A DNA stretch of 18,692 nucleotides from DASRPD01 sp035646535 (GCA_035646535.1 DASRPD010000088.1:1-18692), one strand, 5' to 3'. Positions 1 to 7,989 are shown, counted from the stretch's first letter. Numbers and translations: made by a program. The notes: generated by a model not told the origin, from the letters alone.

Positions 1-29
1 GCGCACCCCCTACCCCCGTAAGAACGTCG

Positions 30-35
30 AGCCTA
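30..35 (-). promoter_or_regulatory. Possible -10 box pointing out of the window
   Basis: Read on the minus strand this is TAGGCT, the same hexamer found just before several starts in this window. It lies downstream of the minus-strand methyltransferase and points to the left edge. A GTG lies 23 bases further on (complement of 4-6), so it could serve a gene beyond the window. No -35 element was seen, and bases 1-83 hold no recognisable coding sequence. Confidence 0.25.
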
Positions 36-83
36 CCCGGCAGCAACTGGGCCTTTCGGGTCGATGTCGAGGGCGCAGGCTCG

Positions 84-887
84 TCAGTCGATCCTCGGCG
101 AGCGGGCGGTGGCGAGCAGGACCGGGGTCGTGTCGTCGACCTGGTCGGACACGAAGAAGTCGTCGGCGGTGATGCCGGAATGACCGCCCGATTGGTCGCC
201 GGCGACCAAGCGATACACCACGGGCAGCGCCCGGGTGTAGGCCCAGATGTACCAGGAGCGAGGGAGCTTGTGCCGAATGTCGAACGCGTCGAGCTTCAGC
301 AGACGCTCACCACTTCGGCGCCGCGCCGCGAAATCGCTCTTGACCGCCTCGCTGGCGTCGAGCCCGACGATCTCGACCTCGTGGAAGAAGAGCCGGAGCA
401 TCGACTCGAGCTCGGAGGCGTTGAACAGGTACACGTGGAAGGGGTTCTCGAAATCCGCGGTTCGATTCGGCGTGAGGAAGTACGCGGCACCGCCGGGGCG
501 AAGCGTTCGGGCGATCTCGGCGACGTGGGTCTCGGGCGCGGTGAAATGCTCGATGATGTGCGATGAGCACACGTGGTCGACCGAGTGGTCCCGCACGGCC
601 AACCGGCCGCCGTCCATGCCGGCGAATCGCAAGCCCTGTGGACCCCACTCGCGCTGGGCGGCGATCGCAGTCGCGGGGTGGTAATCGACACCGACGACGA
701 AGCGGTCGGGACCGCCGAGACGAATCGTCTCGGCTCCGACGCCACAACCGATGTCGAGCACGACTCCGTCGCCCACTCGGGCGATCACCTCCCGGTAGCC
801 GGCGTCGTGCAGCGCGAGGAGCGAATCGGGGGTGTGACCCTCGATCGGTCGTTCGCCGGTCAGCCGTTCGTCCGCGCTCGATGCCAT
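84..887 (-). CDS. Class I SAM-dependent methyltransferase
   Basis: This 267-residue protein is a soluble, probably cytoplasmic, SAM-dependent methyltransferase of the Methyltransf_11/25 type. Motif I is clear (VVLDIGCGVGAE, about residues 42-53), followed by an acidic residue ending the second strand (VGVDYH, about 65-70). The HIIEH segment and the LRPGG loop leading into FLTPN match motifs II and III. No membrane segment or signal peptide is visible. The substrate cannot be read from sequence; related proteins in glycan loci methylate sugars or lipid intermediates, which is only inference here. The ATG is chosen because a TAGCCT -10 box lies 6 bases before it and no Shine-Dalgarno sequence is visible. 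It is transcribed divergently from the metallo-beta-lactamase-fold gene across a 153-base gap and appears to be a single-gene unit within this window. Confidence 0.88.
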   Translation of the reverse strand: MASSADERLTGERPIEGHTPDSLLALHDAGYREVIARVGDGVVLDIGCGVGAETIRLGGPDRFVVGVDYHPATAIAAQREWGPQGLRFAGMDGGRLAVRDHSVDHVCSSHIIEHFTAPETHVAEIARTLRPGGAAYFLTPNRTADFENPFHVYLFNASELESMLRLFFHEVEIVGLDASEAVKSDFAARRRSGERLLKLDAFDIRHKLPRSWYIWAYTRALPVVYRLVAGDQSGGHSGITADDFFVSDQVDDTTPVLLATARSPRID

Positions 888-893
888 GGCGGG

Positions 894-899
894 AGGCTA
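894..899 (-). promoter_or_regulatory. Leaderless-type -10 box for methyltransferase
   Basis: Minus-strand TAGCCT lies 6 bases upstream of the ATG at 887, fitting the actinobacterial TANNNT box for a transcript starting at or near the start codon. GTGACC, a 4 of 6 match to TTGACA, lies 17 bases further upstream. No ribosome binding site is seen. Confidence 0.6.
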
Positions 900-1027
900 C
901 GACAGGCGGGATTCCGGGTCACGCCGGGGGACGCCAACTCGGCACGTCGTGGCGCAGCATGCTGACCGACCGGGTGCCCCTCGGCCGTTGGTGACTTCCG
1001 GCCCTGCTCGCGTCGGGTGGTTTCCCG

Positions 1028-1033
1028 TAGCCT
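1028..1033 (+). promoter_or_regulatory. Leaderless-type -10 box for MBL-fold gene
   Basis: TAGCCT lies 7 bases upstream of the ATG at 1041. This spacing puts transcription start at or next to the start codon, and it favours this ATG over the in-frame GTG at 1017. No clear -35 element is visible. Confidence 0.6.
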
Positions 1034-1040
1034 GGCTTCG

Positions 1041-2474
1041 ATGCGTTTCACCTTCATCGGTCACGCCTGCCTGTACGTCGAGACGGACTCCGGGTCGCTC
1101 ATCGTCGACCCCTGGCTCGTCGGCTCGGTCGGATGGCGCTCGTGGTGGCACTACCCACCGATCGGTGAGCCCGATCCGGCGTGGTGGTCGCCCGATTTCA
1201 TCTACCTCACCCACCATCACCCGGATCACTTCCATTACCCGAGCCTGCGAAAGATGGATCGCGGGGCCCACGTCCACGTGAGCCGATTCGGCGTCGACGT
1301 GATGCGCGGCGAGCTCGAGAAGCTCGGCTTCTCCGATGTCACCGAGGTACGCCACGGCGAGCGAATCCGTCTGGGTCCAGATCTCGAGATCGCCTCCTAC
1401 CAGTACGGGTTCGACGACACGGCCCTCGTGGTACGCAGCGGTGACGCGGTGGTCGTCGACCTCAACGACTGCAAGATCCGAGGCCGAGCGCTCGACCAGG
1501 TCATCGCCGATTGGGGCCGGCCGACGATGATGCTCAAGACGTTCTCCTGGGCCCAGGGCTACCCGTACTGCTACACCGCCGACGATCCCGCCGATCTGGC
1601 GCTCGTCACGCGCGAGTCCACGATGCGCGACTTCGTCGAGTGTGCCCGTCACCTCCGGCCGCGCTACGCCATTCCCTTCGCGAGCTTCGCGGCGTTCCTG
1701 CACGACGAGACCCTCGATCTCAACGAGCACGGGGTCACCCCCGCTGAGCTCGTCACCTACGTCGAACGCGTGGGCGGGCTCGGCGACACCGAGCTCGTTC
1801 CCCTCGACCCCGGCTCCTCGTGGACGCCCGAGGCGGGCTTCGAACACCGCGGCGGTGACTGGTGGAGCGACCGACCCGCCCACATCGAGGAGGAACGGGC
1901 CCGAATCCGCCCCACGCTCGACCGCCAGCGCGAGCTCGAGGCAACTCGCGTCCTGGACTTCCGGACCTTCGCGGACTACTTCGAGGACTTCGCCCGCGCC
2001 GTACCGATGCCGATTCGGGCCGCCGCGCTGGGCCGACCGGTGGTCTTCGAGGTCCCCTCTTCGGACCGCCCGTTCTGGACGATCGACTTCCGGACGAAGC
2101 GAGTCCTCGCGCTGCGCCGGCCACCGGACGACGCCGCCTGCATCATCCGGATCCCCGAAGGCGTGCTCGCCGAGGCGATCGACAGCCGGATCACCCACTT
2201 CGCCCAGGGCTCGATGCGCATCCGCACCCATCTCCGGCCGGGTGGTGCGAGCACCGACCTCGCGTTCTGGGGGCTGATCATGGTGTGGGAGATCGGGTAC
2301 CTCCCACTCCGGCGCGACCTGAACGTCCGCTTCGTCGACGCCCTCTGGCGGCGACGGCGGGAGGGCTACGACGCGCTCACCGCGCTCGCAGGGTCGGGCG
2401 GCTCCGGCACGATGCTGGAACGAATGGCCGGCACCTTCTCGCCCCCGGCGGACCGGGTCGACGCCTCCGCCTGA
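1041..2474 (+). CDS. MBL-fold metallohydrolase with C-terminal extension
   Basis: The protein has 477 residues from the ATG at 1041. The N-terminal half is a metallo-beta-lactamase fold of the UlaG/CMP-sialate-hydroxylase-like group: it opens with FTFIGHACLYVET, then LIVDPW, then the metal-binding signature THHHPDH (residues 57-63, giving HxHxDH). A later VVVDLNDCK segment supplies another acidic residue. No Rieske iron-sulfur domain is present, so it is not a complete CMP-Neu5Ac hydroxylase. The C-terminal part, from about residue 290, is a separate alpha/beta region that by eye resembles an SCP2-like (sterol-carrier) fold; this is weak. Substrate unknown; a hydrolase acting on a sugar or lipid intermediate fits the setting. 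It ends 16 bases from the convergent HpaB-like gene with no strong terminator between. The start is set by the TAGCCT box; GTG 1017 would add eight residues overlapping that box. Confidence 0.82.
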   Translation: MRFTFIGHACLYVETDSGSLIVDPWLVGSVGWRSWWHYPPIGEPDPAWWSPDFIYLTHHHPDHFHYPSLRKMDRGAHVHVSRFGVDVMRGELEKLGFSDVTEVRHGERIRLGPDLEIASYQYGFDDTALVVRSGDAVVVDLNDCKIRGRALDQVIADWGRPTMMLKTFSWAQGYPYCYTADDPADLALVTRESTMRDFVECARHLRPRYAIPFASFAAFLHDETLDLNEHGVTPAELVTYVERVGGLGDTELVPLDPGSSWTPEAGFEHRGGDWWSDRPAHIEEERARIRPTLDRQRELEATRVLDFRTFADYFEDFARAVPMPIRAAALGRPVVFEVPSSDRPFWTIDFRTKRVLALRRPPDDAACIIRIPEGVLAEAIDSRITHFAQGSMRIRTHLRPGGASTDLAFWGLIMVWEIGYLPLRRDLNVRFVDALWRRRREGYDALTALAGSGGSGTMLERMAGTFSPPADRVDASA

Positions 2475-2490
2475 GGCACCCCGGCGGCGC

Positions 2491-3906
2491 TCAGTCCTCG
2501 AGCTGCGCGAGCTCGCCGACCAGGCTGAACGCGCGGGTGGGGTCGTACGACCGCAGGATCTGCATCTTCTCGGCCTCGACGGAGCCTTCCGCGTGCACGG
2601 CGAGCACCGCGTGGTATCCGCCCAGGTCGCCGGCGGTGAGATCGGACAGCAGGTGCATGAGACGCAGCCGCGGCTCGGCCGGTGAGGCCGCCACGAAGTA
2701 CTTCTCGAGCACGGTCCGCACCTCGGGATCCGCCCAGTCGGCGTCGCCGTGGCCCGTCACGAGCAGACCGCCGGCGCAGTTCTGCACCATCTCGACTGCC
2801 GCCGGATACCCCGACGCGAACGTGTACTTGGCCATGTTGGTGGTCATCGGGTCGGGATACCAGATCTCGCGGCGACCCTCCCGGCTCCGGAGCGCGGCCA
2901 GCTCGGTGAGACCACGCACGGTCTCCGCGTAGTTGATGAGGTGGGTGAGCTTGTCGCGGATGTGTCCGGCCTTGCCCACGCCGTTCATGTCGGCGATGCG
3001 GGCCGCGCCACCGACGAACGTGTCGACGAGCGGCAGCTTGTAGCTGACCGCGGTGAAGCGGTGGTACTCGACGAAGGTCAACGCGAGGGGTCCGGCCAAC
3101 TCCGGCTGGCGGAACGCGAACACCCGCTCCCACGGCACGAACACGTCGTCGAACACAGTCAGTGTGTCCAGCATCTTCGACCGAGACGCCGCCGGGAACT
3201 GGAACGGACCGCGCGTGCCCGCGCCGTGGCTCGACGTGTACAGCGTGAGGCCGGGCGTCGCGACCGGGACGGCGAACGACACCGCGTAGTCGGCGTCGTC
3301 GGGACCCATGGCCCGAGTGGGCAACACGATGATCTCGTTGGCGTTGACGCTGGCAGAGGTGTGCATCTTGGCGCCGCGGACCACGATGCCTTCAGTCGAT
3401 TCCGAGACGACGTGGAGGTACAGATCGGGATCGGGTTGCGCGCTCGGCGCCAGCGACCGGTCGCCCTTCACGTCGGTCTGGGCGACCGCCACGGCGAGAT
3501 CGCCGTCACGGCAGTGTTCGTAGAACGCCCGGGCTCGCTCGTAGTACTCACCGTCGGTCACCCGCAGCAGGGCGAACAGCGCGTCGGTGCCGATCTCCTT
3601 GATGAGCGGCGGGATCCCCGCACACTTGGCCGTCGCGAGCTCGATCACCTCACCTCGGGCCTGCACGTCGGCGGGCGAGCGCGGCTCCTGGTAGAGCAAT
3701 GGGATCTCGGCGCCGGAGTCCGGGTCCTTGACCAGCACCTTGTCCCGATGGTCGGGGTCGTGGGCGAGCTCGAAGTCGAGCGCTGCCATATCGATGGCGA
3801 CCCGCAGATCGGGCTCGGCCGTGACGTCCTCCACCAAGGATCCTTGGTAGAAGACGCGCCGTCCGTCCCGAAGTGACTCGACGTATTCAGCAACTGTGCG
3901 AAGCAT
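2491..3906 (-). CDS. HpaB/PvcC-family flavin-dependent hydroxylase-like protein
   Basis: This 471-residue protein belongs to the 4-hydroxyphenylacetate 3-monooxygenase large subunit (HpaB) / 4-hydroxybutyryl-CoA dehydratase superfamily, which has an acyl-CoA-dehydrogenase-like fold. The family segment TDVKGDRS is present, followed by GIVVRGAKMHTSAS, a DVFVPWERVF segment, and a C-terminal helical part with NMAKYTFASGYPAAVEM and GGLLVTGHGD. The length fits the family. The histidine-plus-cysteine pattern that binds the iron-sulfur cluster in 4-hydroxybutyryl-CoA dehydratase is not kept: after EYH the seventh position is Tyr, not Cys. A reduced-flavin monooxygenase using a separate reductase is therefore more likely, but no reductase gene is in the window. 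The substrate is unknown and a glycan role is not evident. The ATG follows a TAGGCT box by 6 bases. It is divergent from the glycosyltransferase unit. Confidence 0.85.
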   Translation of the reverse strand: MLRTVAEYVESLRDGRRVFYQGSLVEDVTAEPDLRVAIDMAALDFELAHDPDHRDKVLVKDPDSGAEIPLLYQEPRSPADVQARGEVIELATAKCAGIPPLIKEIGTDALFALLRVTDGEYYERARAFYEHCRDGDLAVAVAQTDVKGDRSLAPSAQPDPDLYLHVVSESTEGIVVRGAKMHTSASVNANEIIVLPTRAMGPDDADYAVSFAVPVATPGLTLYTSSHGAGTRGPFQFPAASRSKMLDTLTVFDDVFVPWERVFAFRQPELAGPLALTFVEYHRFTAVSYKLPLVDTFVGGAARIADMNGVGKAGHIRDKLTHLINYAETVRGLTELAALRSREGRREIWYPDPMTTNMAKYTFASGYPAAVEMVQNCAGGLLVTGHGDADWADPEVRTVLEKYFVAASPAEPRLRLMHLLSDLTAGDLGGYHAVLAVHAEGSVEAEKMQILRSYDPTRAFSLVGELAQLED

Positions 3907-3912
3907 CCGGCC

Positions 3913-3918
3913 AGCCTA
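3913..3918 (-). promoter_or_regulatory. Leaderless-type -10 box for HpaB-family gene
   Basis: Minus-strand TAGGCT lies 6 bases before the ATG at 3906. No Shine-Dalgarno sequence and no clear -35 element are visible. The spacing matches the other leaderless-type starts in this window. Confidence 0.6.
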
Positions 3919-3975
3919 CCGAGCGGAGTCGCTGACCGCCCAGCGTGGGGAAGTCCTGGTCGGCGGGGTCCCGAC

Positions 3976-3981
3976 TAGCCT
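3976..3981 (+). promoter_or_regulatory. -10 box for the plus-strand glycan unit
   Basis: TAGCCT lies in the 175-base divergent gap. Unlike the leaderless cases, the first credible start (GTG 4082) is about 100 bases downstream, and no in-frame ATG or GTG lies within 10 bases. If used, it would give the four-gene plus-strand unit a 5' leader of roughly 90 bases. The in-frame GTG at 4040 would shorten it. Confidence 0.4.
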
Positions 3982-4081
3982 CGGGGCCTCGGAGCGGCCG
4001 CCCGCTCGGGCGCGCCGCGAAGTCGCGCCGCACACCATCGTGAGCCGGTGGGACACCGCGACGCACCAAGACGGGGGGCTC

Positions 4082-5467
4082 GTGAGCACGGTCGACGACG
4101 AGGCACCGAGACCGGTGCCCGGCCGCGTCTCGGTCCCGGGCGGCGAGTTGCCCACTGGGCATGGTGGCCGTACCCCGGTTCGCGCCGACAGGCCCTTCCT
4201 CATCGGCATGGGCATCATCGTGGCGGTGGCGCTGGCCGTGCGCGTGTGGTGGGTCCTCGTGGGGTACTCCGACTACAAGGTCAACGGGGACGCGCTGTAT
4301 TACCACCTCCAGGCCTGGACTCTGGCTGACGGCAAGGGGTTCATCAACCCGTTCGACTGGTACGAGCGCGGCAAGGAGATCCAGCTCGCGGCGAACCCTC
4401 CCTCGTACGCGATCTATCTGGGCTTCGTGTCCAAGCTCGGATTCCGGTCCGTGGACGCGCATCGGCTCGCGTCGGCTCTGTTGGGTACCGGCGGCGTCGC
4501 GATGATCGGGCTCGTGGGCCGTCAGATCGCCTCGAGGCGCGCCGGGCTCATCGCCGCCGCGATCGCAGCGGTGTACGCGAACCTCTGGATCAACGACGGC
4601 ATGCTGCTGTCCGAACCCATGACGGTGCTGTGCATGCCGATCGTCTTGTACGCGGCCTACGCGTTCTGGCAGCGCCGTGAGGTCTCCCGGGCCGTGGGAC
4701 TCGGCCTCGCGCTCGGCCTCGCCGCGTTGTCACGGGGCGAGGTCGTGTTCCTCGCGCCGACTCTCGTGCTGCCACTCCTCTACGGAATGCGCGAGATCGC
4801 GATCGCCCAACGACTCAAGCTGCTCGTCGTTGCCGCCGTGGCGATGCTCGTACTCGTCGGCCCGTGGGTCGCCTACAACCTGACCCGCTTCGAGAAGCCC
4901 GTCTTCATGACCGATCACTGGGGCACGGTGCTCAAGGCGGCCAGTTGCGACGAAGCCTGGTACGGCGACTACCGCGGGTGGTACTGGTTCTGCCAGAAGA
5001 CCCAGCCGCCCGGGGACTACTCAGAACGCGACGTGGTCCTCCGCAACGAGGCGATCGACTACACGAAGGCTCGGCTCGACGACCTGCCCGGTGTCGTCGC
5101 GGCACGCGTCGGGCGGCTGTGGGACGTGTACCACCCCGCGCAGACGATCCGGTACAACGCCACCTGGGAGGGACGCACCCAGGGGGCCTCGGTCGCTGCG
5201 TTCTGGTCCTACTGGGCCCTGCTGCCGTTCGCGATCGGCGGGCTCGTCGTGCTCAAGCGGAGGGGCCGGCCGATCTCGCCGATCATCGCGCCCGCCATCA
5301 CCGTGACAATCGCCGCCGCGACGACCTACGGTGTCCTGCGCTACCGGGTCAGCGTCGAGCCCGGGTTCGTCATCGTCGCCGGCGTCGCGCTCGACGCGCT
5401 CTGGACCCGATTCCGCCGACCGGCCTTGCCGGCCCCTCCTCCGGAGCCTCACCATGCCGCTGGATGA
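4082..5467 (+). CDS. GT39/PMT_2-like membrane glycosyltransferase (paralogue A)
   Basis: This 461-residue polytopic membrane protein is of the GT-C type (PMT_2, ArnT-like), a class that transfers sugars from polyprenyl-phosphate donors outside the cytoplasmic membrane. A charged N-terminal stretch of about 36 residues precedes the first membrane helix (about 38-60). The first outer loop carries NGDALYY (Asp70) and then AANPPSY, where two paralogues have AEHPP. Further family segments are RAGLIAA, NLWINDGMLLSE (Asp172, Glu178), VGPWVAYNLTRFE (about 259-271), a loop with Cys289 and Cys304, and AARVGRLWDVYHP (340-352). GTG 4082 is chosen because it gives a length like the paralogues (453, 453 and 470); the frame is open back to 3896, and GTG 4040 is an alternative. 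Only a poor G-rich Shine-Dalgarno precedes it. It is the first gene of the unit and overlaps the GNAT gene by 14 bases. Sugar and acceptor unknown. Confidence 0.85.
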   Translation: MSTVDDEAPRPVPGRVSVPGGELPTGHGGRTPVRADRPFLIGMGIIVAVALAVRVWWVLVGYSDYKVNGDALYYHLQAWTLADGKGFINPFDWYERGKEIQLAANPPSYAIYLGFVSKLGFRSVDAHRLASALLGTGGVAMIGLVGRQIASRRAGLIAAAIAAVYANLWINDGMLLSEPMTVLCMPIVLYAAYAFWQRREVSRAVGLGLALGLAALSRGEVVFLAPTLVLPLLYGMREIAIAQRLKLLVVAAVAMLVLVGPWVAYNLTRFEKPVFMTDHWGTVLKAASCDEAWYGDYRGWYWFCQKTQPPGDYSERDVVLRNEAIDYTKARLDDLPGVVAARVGRLWDVYHPAQTIRYNATWEGRTQGASVAAFWSYWALLPFAIGGLVVLKRRGRPISPIIAPAITVTIAAATTYGVLRYRVSVEPGFVIVAGVALDALWTRFRRPALPAPPPEPHHAAG

Positions 5468-6377
5468 CCTCACCGCGACGAACGAGCTCCTCAACGCCGA
5501 GCTTCCCGACGCCCGCTATGACGACCCGCGCTATCTGCGTTGGCTGTACGAGGAGAACCCCCTCGGCGACGCCTACCAGAAGTTCGCGTACGAAGACGGC
5601 GAGCTCGTCTGCCACTACGCGCTGATCCCCCAGAACTACCGTGACGAGACGGGCCTGATGCCCGGTGCGTACTCGCTGCACGCCGTGACCCGCAGCGGCA
5701 CGCAGCGCGAGGGCTACTTCATGTCCCTCGCCCGGGAGATCTACGCGGACGCCACCGCCGATGGGAGACGGCTCCTCACCGCGCTGCCGAATGAGAAGGC
5801 GGTCGGCGCGGGCGTCAAGCATCTGGGGTGGCGCCTCATCGGCCAGATGCCGGTGCGCCTGTCCATCCCGACCGCGTGGGGCGGCTCCGACATCGAGACG
5901 GTGGACTGCACACCGGAGTTGCTTGCCGGGGATCGGTTCGCCACGTTGACCGCCGACATCGACGAGTACCCGGTCACGGGGGTCACGAACTCCTGGACCA
6001 CCGAGAGCCTGCGGTGGCGGCTCTCCCGTCCCGACGTCGACTACGCGCTCCACGTCGCGCCCGACGTGATCGGCGTCAGTACCCGCACGGTGCAACGGGG
6101 CGTCCCGGCGGCGGTCATCATGAAGCTCCTGCCCCGCGGCAACCGCCACGGTCCGATCTCGGCCCGCCGGATCGTCGCGGCGGCATGCCGCCGTCACCGG
6201 GCACCTGTCGCCATCTACGGGGGCCTCAACGAGCACGTCGTGGTCCGGGGCTTCGAGCCGCCGAAGCGTTTGCGCCCTTCGCCGCTCTTCTGGTTGGTGC
6301 AGACGCTCCAGGACGGCGACGACCAGGACGCGCTCCGGATCTCGACCTACGAGTTCCTCGACGTGGACGCGTTCTGA
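5454..6377 (+). CDS. GNAT-family acyltransferase
   Basis: The 307-residue protein looks like a GNAT acyltransferase of the Acetyltransf_9-like type found in polysaccharide loci. The N-terminus has YLRWLYEENPLG (27-38), then VCHYALIPQ and SLHAVTRSGTQREGYFMSLA (about 74-93). In the last segment QREGYF sits where the acyl-CoA pyrophosphate loop (Q/RxxGxG/A) normally lies, although the glycines are not fully conserved. TALPNEKAVG and HLGWRLIG follow as in related proteins. There is no membrane segment, so it acts in the cytoplasm, probably on an amino group of a sugar precursor. ATG 5454 is preferred over the in-frame upstream extension because GGAG at 5443-5446 is spaced 7 bases from it. It overlaps the preceding transferase by 14 bases, which suggests coupled translation. 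Its neighbour is a deacetylase. Confidence 0.75.
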   Translation: MPLDDLTATNELLNAELPDARYDDPRYLRWLYEENPLGDAYQKFAYEDGELVCHYALIPQNYRDETGLMPGAYSLHAVTRSGTQREGYFMSLAREIYADATADGRRLLTALPNEKAVGAGVKHLGWRLIGQMPVRLSIPTAWGGSDIETVDCTPELLAGDRFATLTADIDEYPVTGVTNSWTTESLRWRLSRPDVDYALHVAPDVIGVSTRTVQRGVPAAVIMKLLPRGNRHGPISARRIVAAACRRHRAPVAIYGGLNEHVVVRGFEPPKRLRPSPLFWLVQTLQDGDDQDALRISTYEFLDVDAF

Positions 6378-6408
6378 TGCGCCGCCCGAGCGGAGCCCGC
6401 TGATCTCC

Positions 6409-7230
6409 ATGGCGGTGCGCGCTCCGATCACGTTCACCCTCGACGTCGAGGACCACCGCGAGCATCGTCACGAAGAGCCTCGCCACGTGGCGGCAACGTA
6501 CGCGGTGCTCGAGTTCCTGGCCGAGCGCGGGATCTGTGGGACCTTCTTCGTCGTCGGGGACGTGATCGAACACGAACCGACGCTCGTTCGAGCCATCGCC
6601 GAGGGCGGCCACGAGGTTGGCGTCCATGCTCCGCGGCACCGACCGCTCACGCTCGAGGCGCGAGCGAGCTTCACCGATGCCATGCGAGCCACCACGGCTC
6701 GGGCACAGGATCTCGCCCAGCAGCCGATCAGCGGTTTCCGGGCCCCTCAGTTCTCACTCGTGAGCTCGACCCGCTGGGTCACCGACGTGCTCGCCGATCT
6801 CGGCTACCGCTACTCATCCAGCGTGCTCCCCATCCGCCACCCACTGTTCGGGGACCCGAGCGCGCCACGAGTGCCGTTCCGATGGCCGAGCGGGCTGGTG
6901 GAGCTGCCCTGCCCCGTCGCCGGTGTCGCTTCCCGGGGTCTCCCGTTCCTGGCCGCGGTGTGGCTTCGAAACCTTCCCTGGATCGCGACACGAACGCTCC
7001 TCGCCGCCCACGGGAAGGCACCGATGCTCTGGTCGTACGGGCACCCCTATGACTTCGACCCGGACGAGCCGTTCCGGGTCCTCCCCGAAGCAGGCGGACT
7101 CGGAAGCAGCATCATCTGGCGAGGGCGTGACCGGATGTTCGATCGCTTCGATCGCCTCTTCGCCGGCCGTGTGGCGCCGCCGCTCGGTGAGCGCCTCTCG
7201 TCGCTTCATGCCAGTCAGCTCGCGGCATGA
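6409..7230 (+). CDS. Polysaccharide deacetylase (NodB/CE4-like)
   Basis: This 273-residue NodB-homology protein belongs to the carbohydrate esterase 4 superfamily and resembles the DUF3473-type deacetylases of exopolysaccharide loci. The motifs are readable: TLDVED (Asp12, Asp15) for motif 1, HAPRH (His73, His77; HxxxH) for motif 2 metal binding, GFRAPQFS (Arg111) for motif 3, and SYGHPYDFDP (His212) near the C-terminus. No signal peptide or membrane helix is seen, so it probably removes an N-acetyl group from a cytoplasmic or inner-leaflet sugar intermediate, not from a finished wall polymer. It starts 31 bases after the GNAT gene, with GGAG at 6392-6395 at rather long spacing. Its stop overlaps the next start in an ATGA. 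The pairing with a GNAT enzyme suggests exchange of one acyl group for another (inference). Confidence 0.85.
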   Translation: MAVRAPITFTLDVEDHREHRHEEPRHVAATYAVLEFLAERGICGTFFVVGDVIEHEPTLVRAIAEGGHEVGVHAPRHRPLTLEARASFTDAMRATTARAQDLAQQPISGFRAPQFSLVSSTRWVTDVLADLGYRYSSSVLPIRHPLFGDPSAPRVPFRWPSGLVELPCPVAGVASRGLPFLAAVWLRNLPWIATRTLLAAHGKAPMLWSYGHPYDFDPDEPFRVLPEAGGLGSSIIWRGRDRMFDRFDRLFAGRVAPPLGERLSSLHASQLAA

Positions 7231-7955
7231 GTTCCCGCGGCTCCGACCAGCTCACGATGCTCCACCGGCTCCCCGCGGCGCGCCTCGTCGACCGGTTTCC
7301 CTACGTCAGCGGACTCTGTCGCGGCCGACGGGTCGTCCACGTCGGCTTCGCGGATGCGGGCTACGACGAGATGCAGCACGGAGCGGGCACCTGGCTCCAC
7401 AGCCACCTCGCGTCGGTGACGTCCGGCCTCGTCGGCATCGACGTCGACGCCGCCGGAGTGGAGCGAGCGAACGCCGACGGGTACGAGGCGTACCTGGCCG
7501 ATGCCTGCGACCGGGACGCCATCGAGGCGCTCGGCATCGAGCCGGCCGACGTTGTGCTCGCGGGCGAGGTCATCGAACACGTCGACGCGCCGGGCGCGTT
7601 CCTCGATGCGATGCGACCCCTCGTCACCCGCGGCGGAAAGCTCGTGCTCACCACACCGAACGCGAGCAGCCTCGGCAACGCGCTCCTCGCGTTCGCGGGC
7701 ATCGAGATCACCCATCCCGACCACGTCCTCAACTTCTCCTGGCTGACGCTCGACACGCTCCTGCGGCGACACGACTGGCAACCCGCGCGCTGGTCGACCT
7801 TCGTCCCATCGATGAAGCCACTTCAACGTGTGGGCGCCCGTGCGCGCGTCCTCGAAGCCGGGGCTCGCGCGCTGCTCTGGGCCGAGCGCACGGCCGCGCG
7901 CCTGGGCGCACCGTTCGTCGCCGAGGGGATGATCGTCGAAGCCCATCCGGTGTGA
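7227..7955 (+). CDS. Class I SAM methyltransferase with atypical motif I
   Basis: The protein has 242 residues and a methyltransferase layout: an acidic end of strand 2 (VGIDVD), ADVVLAGEVIEHV, then RGGKLVLTTPNASS. The first glycine-rich motif is unusual: VVHVGFADAG replaces the common VLDxGxGxG, and an insertion follows before strand 2. SAM binding is therefore likely but not certain. No membrane helix is visible. It overlaps the deacetylase gene by 4 bases (ATGA), so translation is probably coupled, and it is the last gene of the plus-strand unit. It converges on the DUF2304 gene with 34 bases between. The target is probably a sugar or glycan carrier intermediate (inference from context only). 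Confidence 0.8.
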   Translation: MSSRGSDQLTMLHRLPAARLVDRFPYVSGLCRGRRVVHVGFADAGYDEMQHGAGTWLHSHLASVTSGLVGIDVDAAGVERANADGYEAYLADACDRDAIEALGIEPADVVLAGEVIEHVDAPGAFLDAMRPLVTRGGKLVLTTPNASSLGNALLAFAGIEITHPDHVLNFSWLTLDTLLRRHDWQPARWSTFVPSMKPLQRVGARARVLEAGARALLWAERTAARLGAPFVAEGMIVEAHPV

Positions 7956-7989
7956 CGGGGCGCCGTCGCCGGCGCGGGCGCACTGTGGG

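Noticed and set aside
897..2231. 444-codon open frame on the minus strand opposite the MBL-fold gene
   Set aside because: The opposite strand has clear metal-binding motifs; this frame shows only biased composition.
2464..2478. GCCTC-5-GAGGC hairpin at the end of the MBL-fold gene as a terminator
   Set aside because: Short stem with no T-run, partly inside the coding sequence.
2749..3876. 375-codon plus-strand frame opposite the HpaB-like gene
   Set aside because: Antisense shadow with charged low-complexity composition.
5370..6437. 355-codon minus-strand frame opposite the GNAT gene
   Set aside because: No recognisable motif; the plus-strand GNAT has a good Shine-Dalgarno and family segments.
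7960..7975. GC hairpin (GCGCC-6-GGCGC) between convergent genes as a terminator
   Set aside because: The stem is only 5 base pairs and no T-run follows; such pairs are frequent by chance in this base composition.
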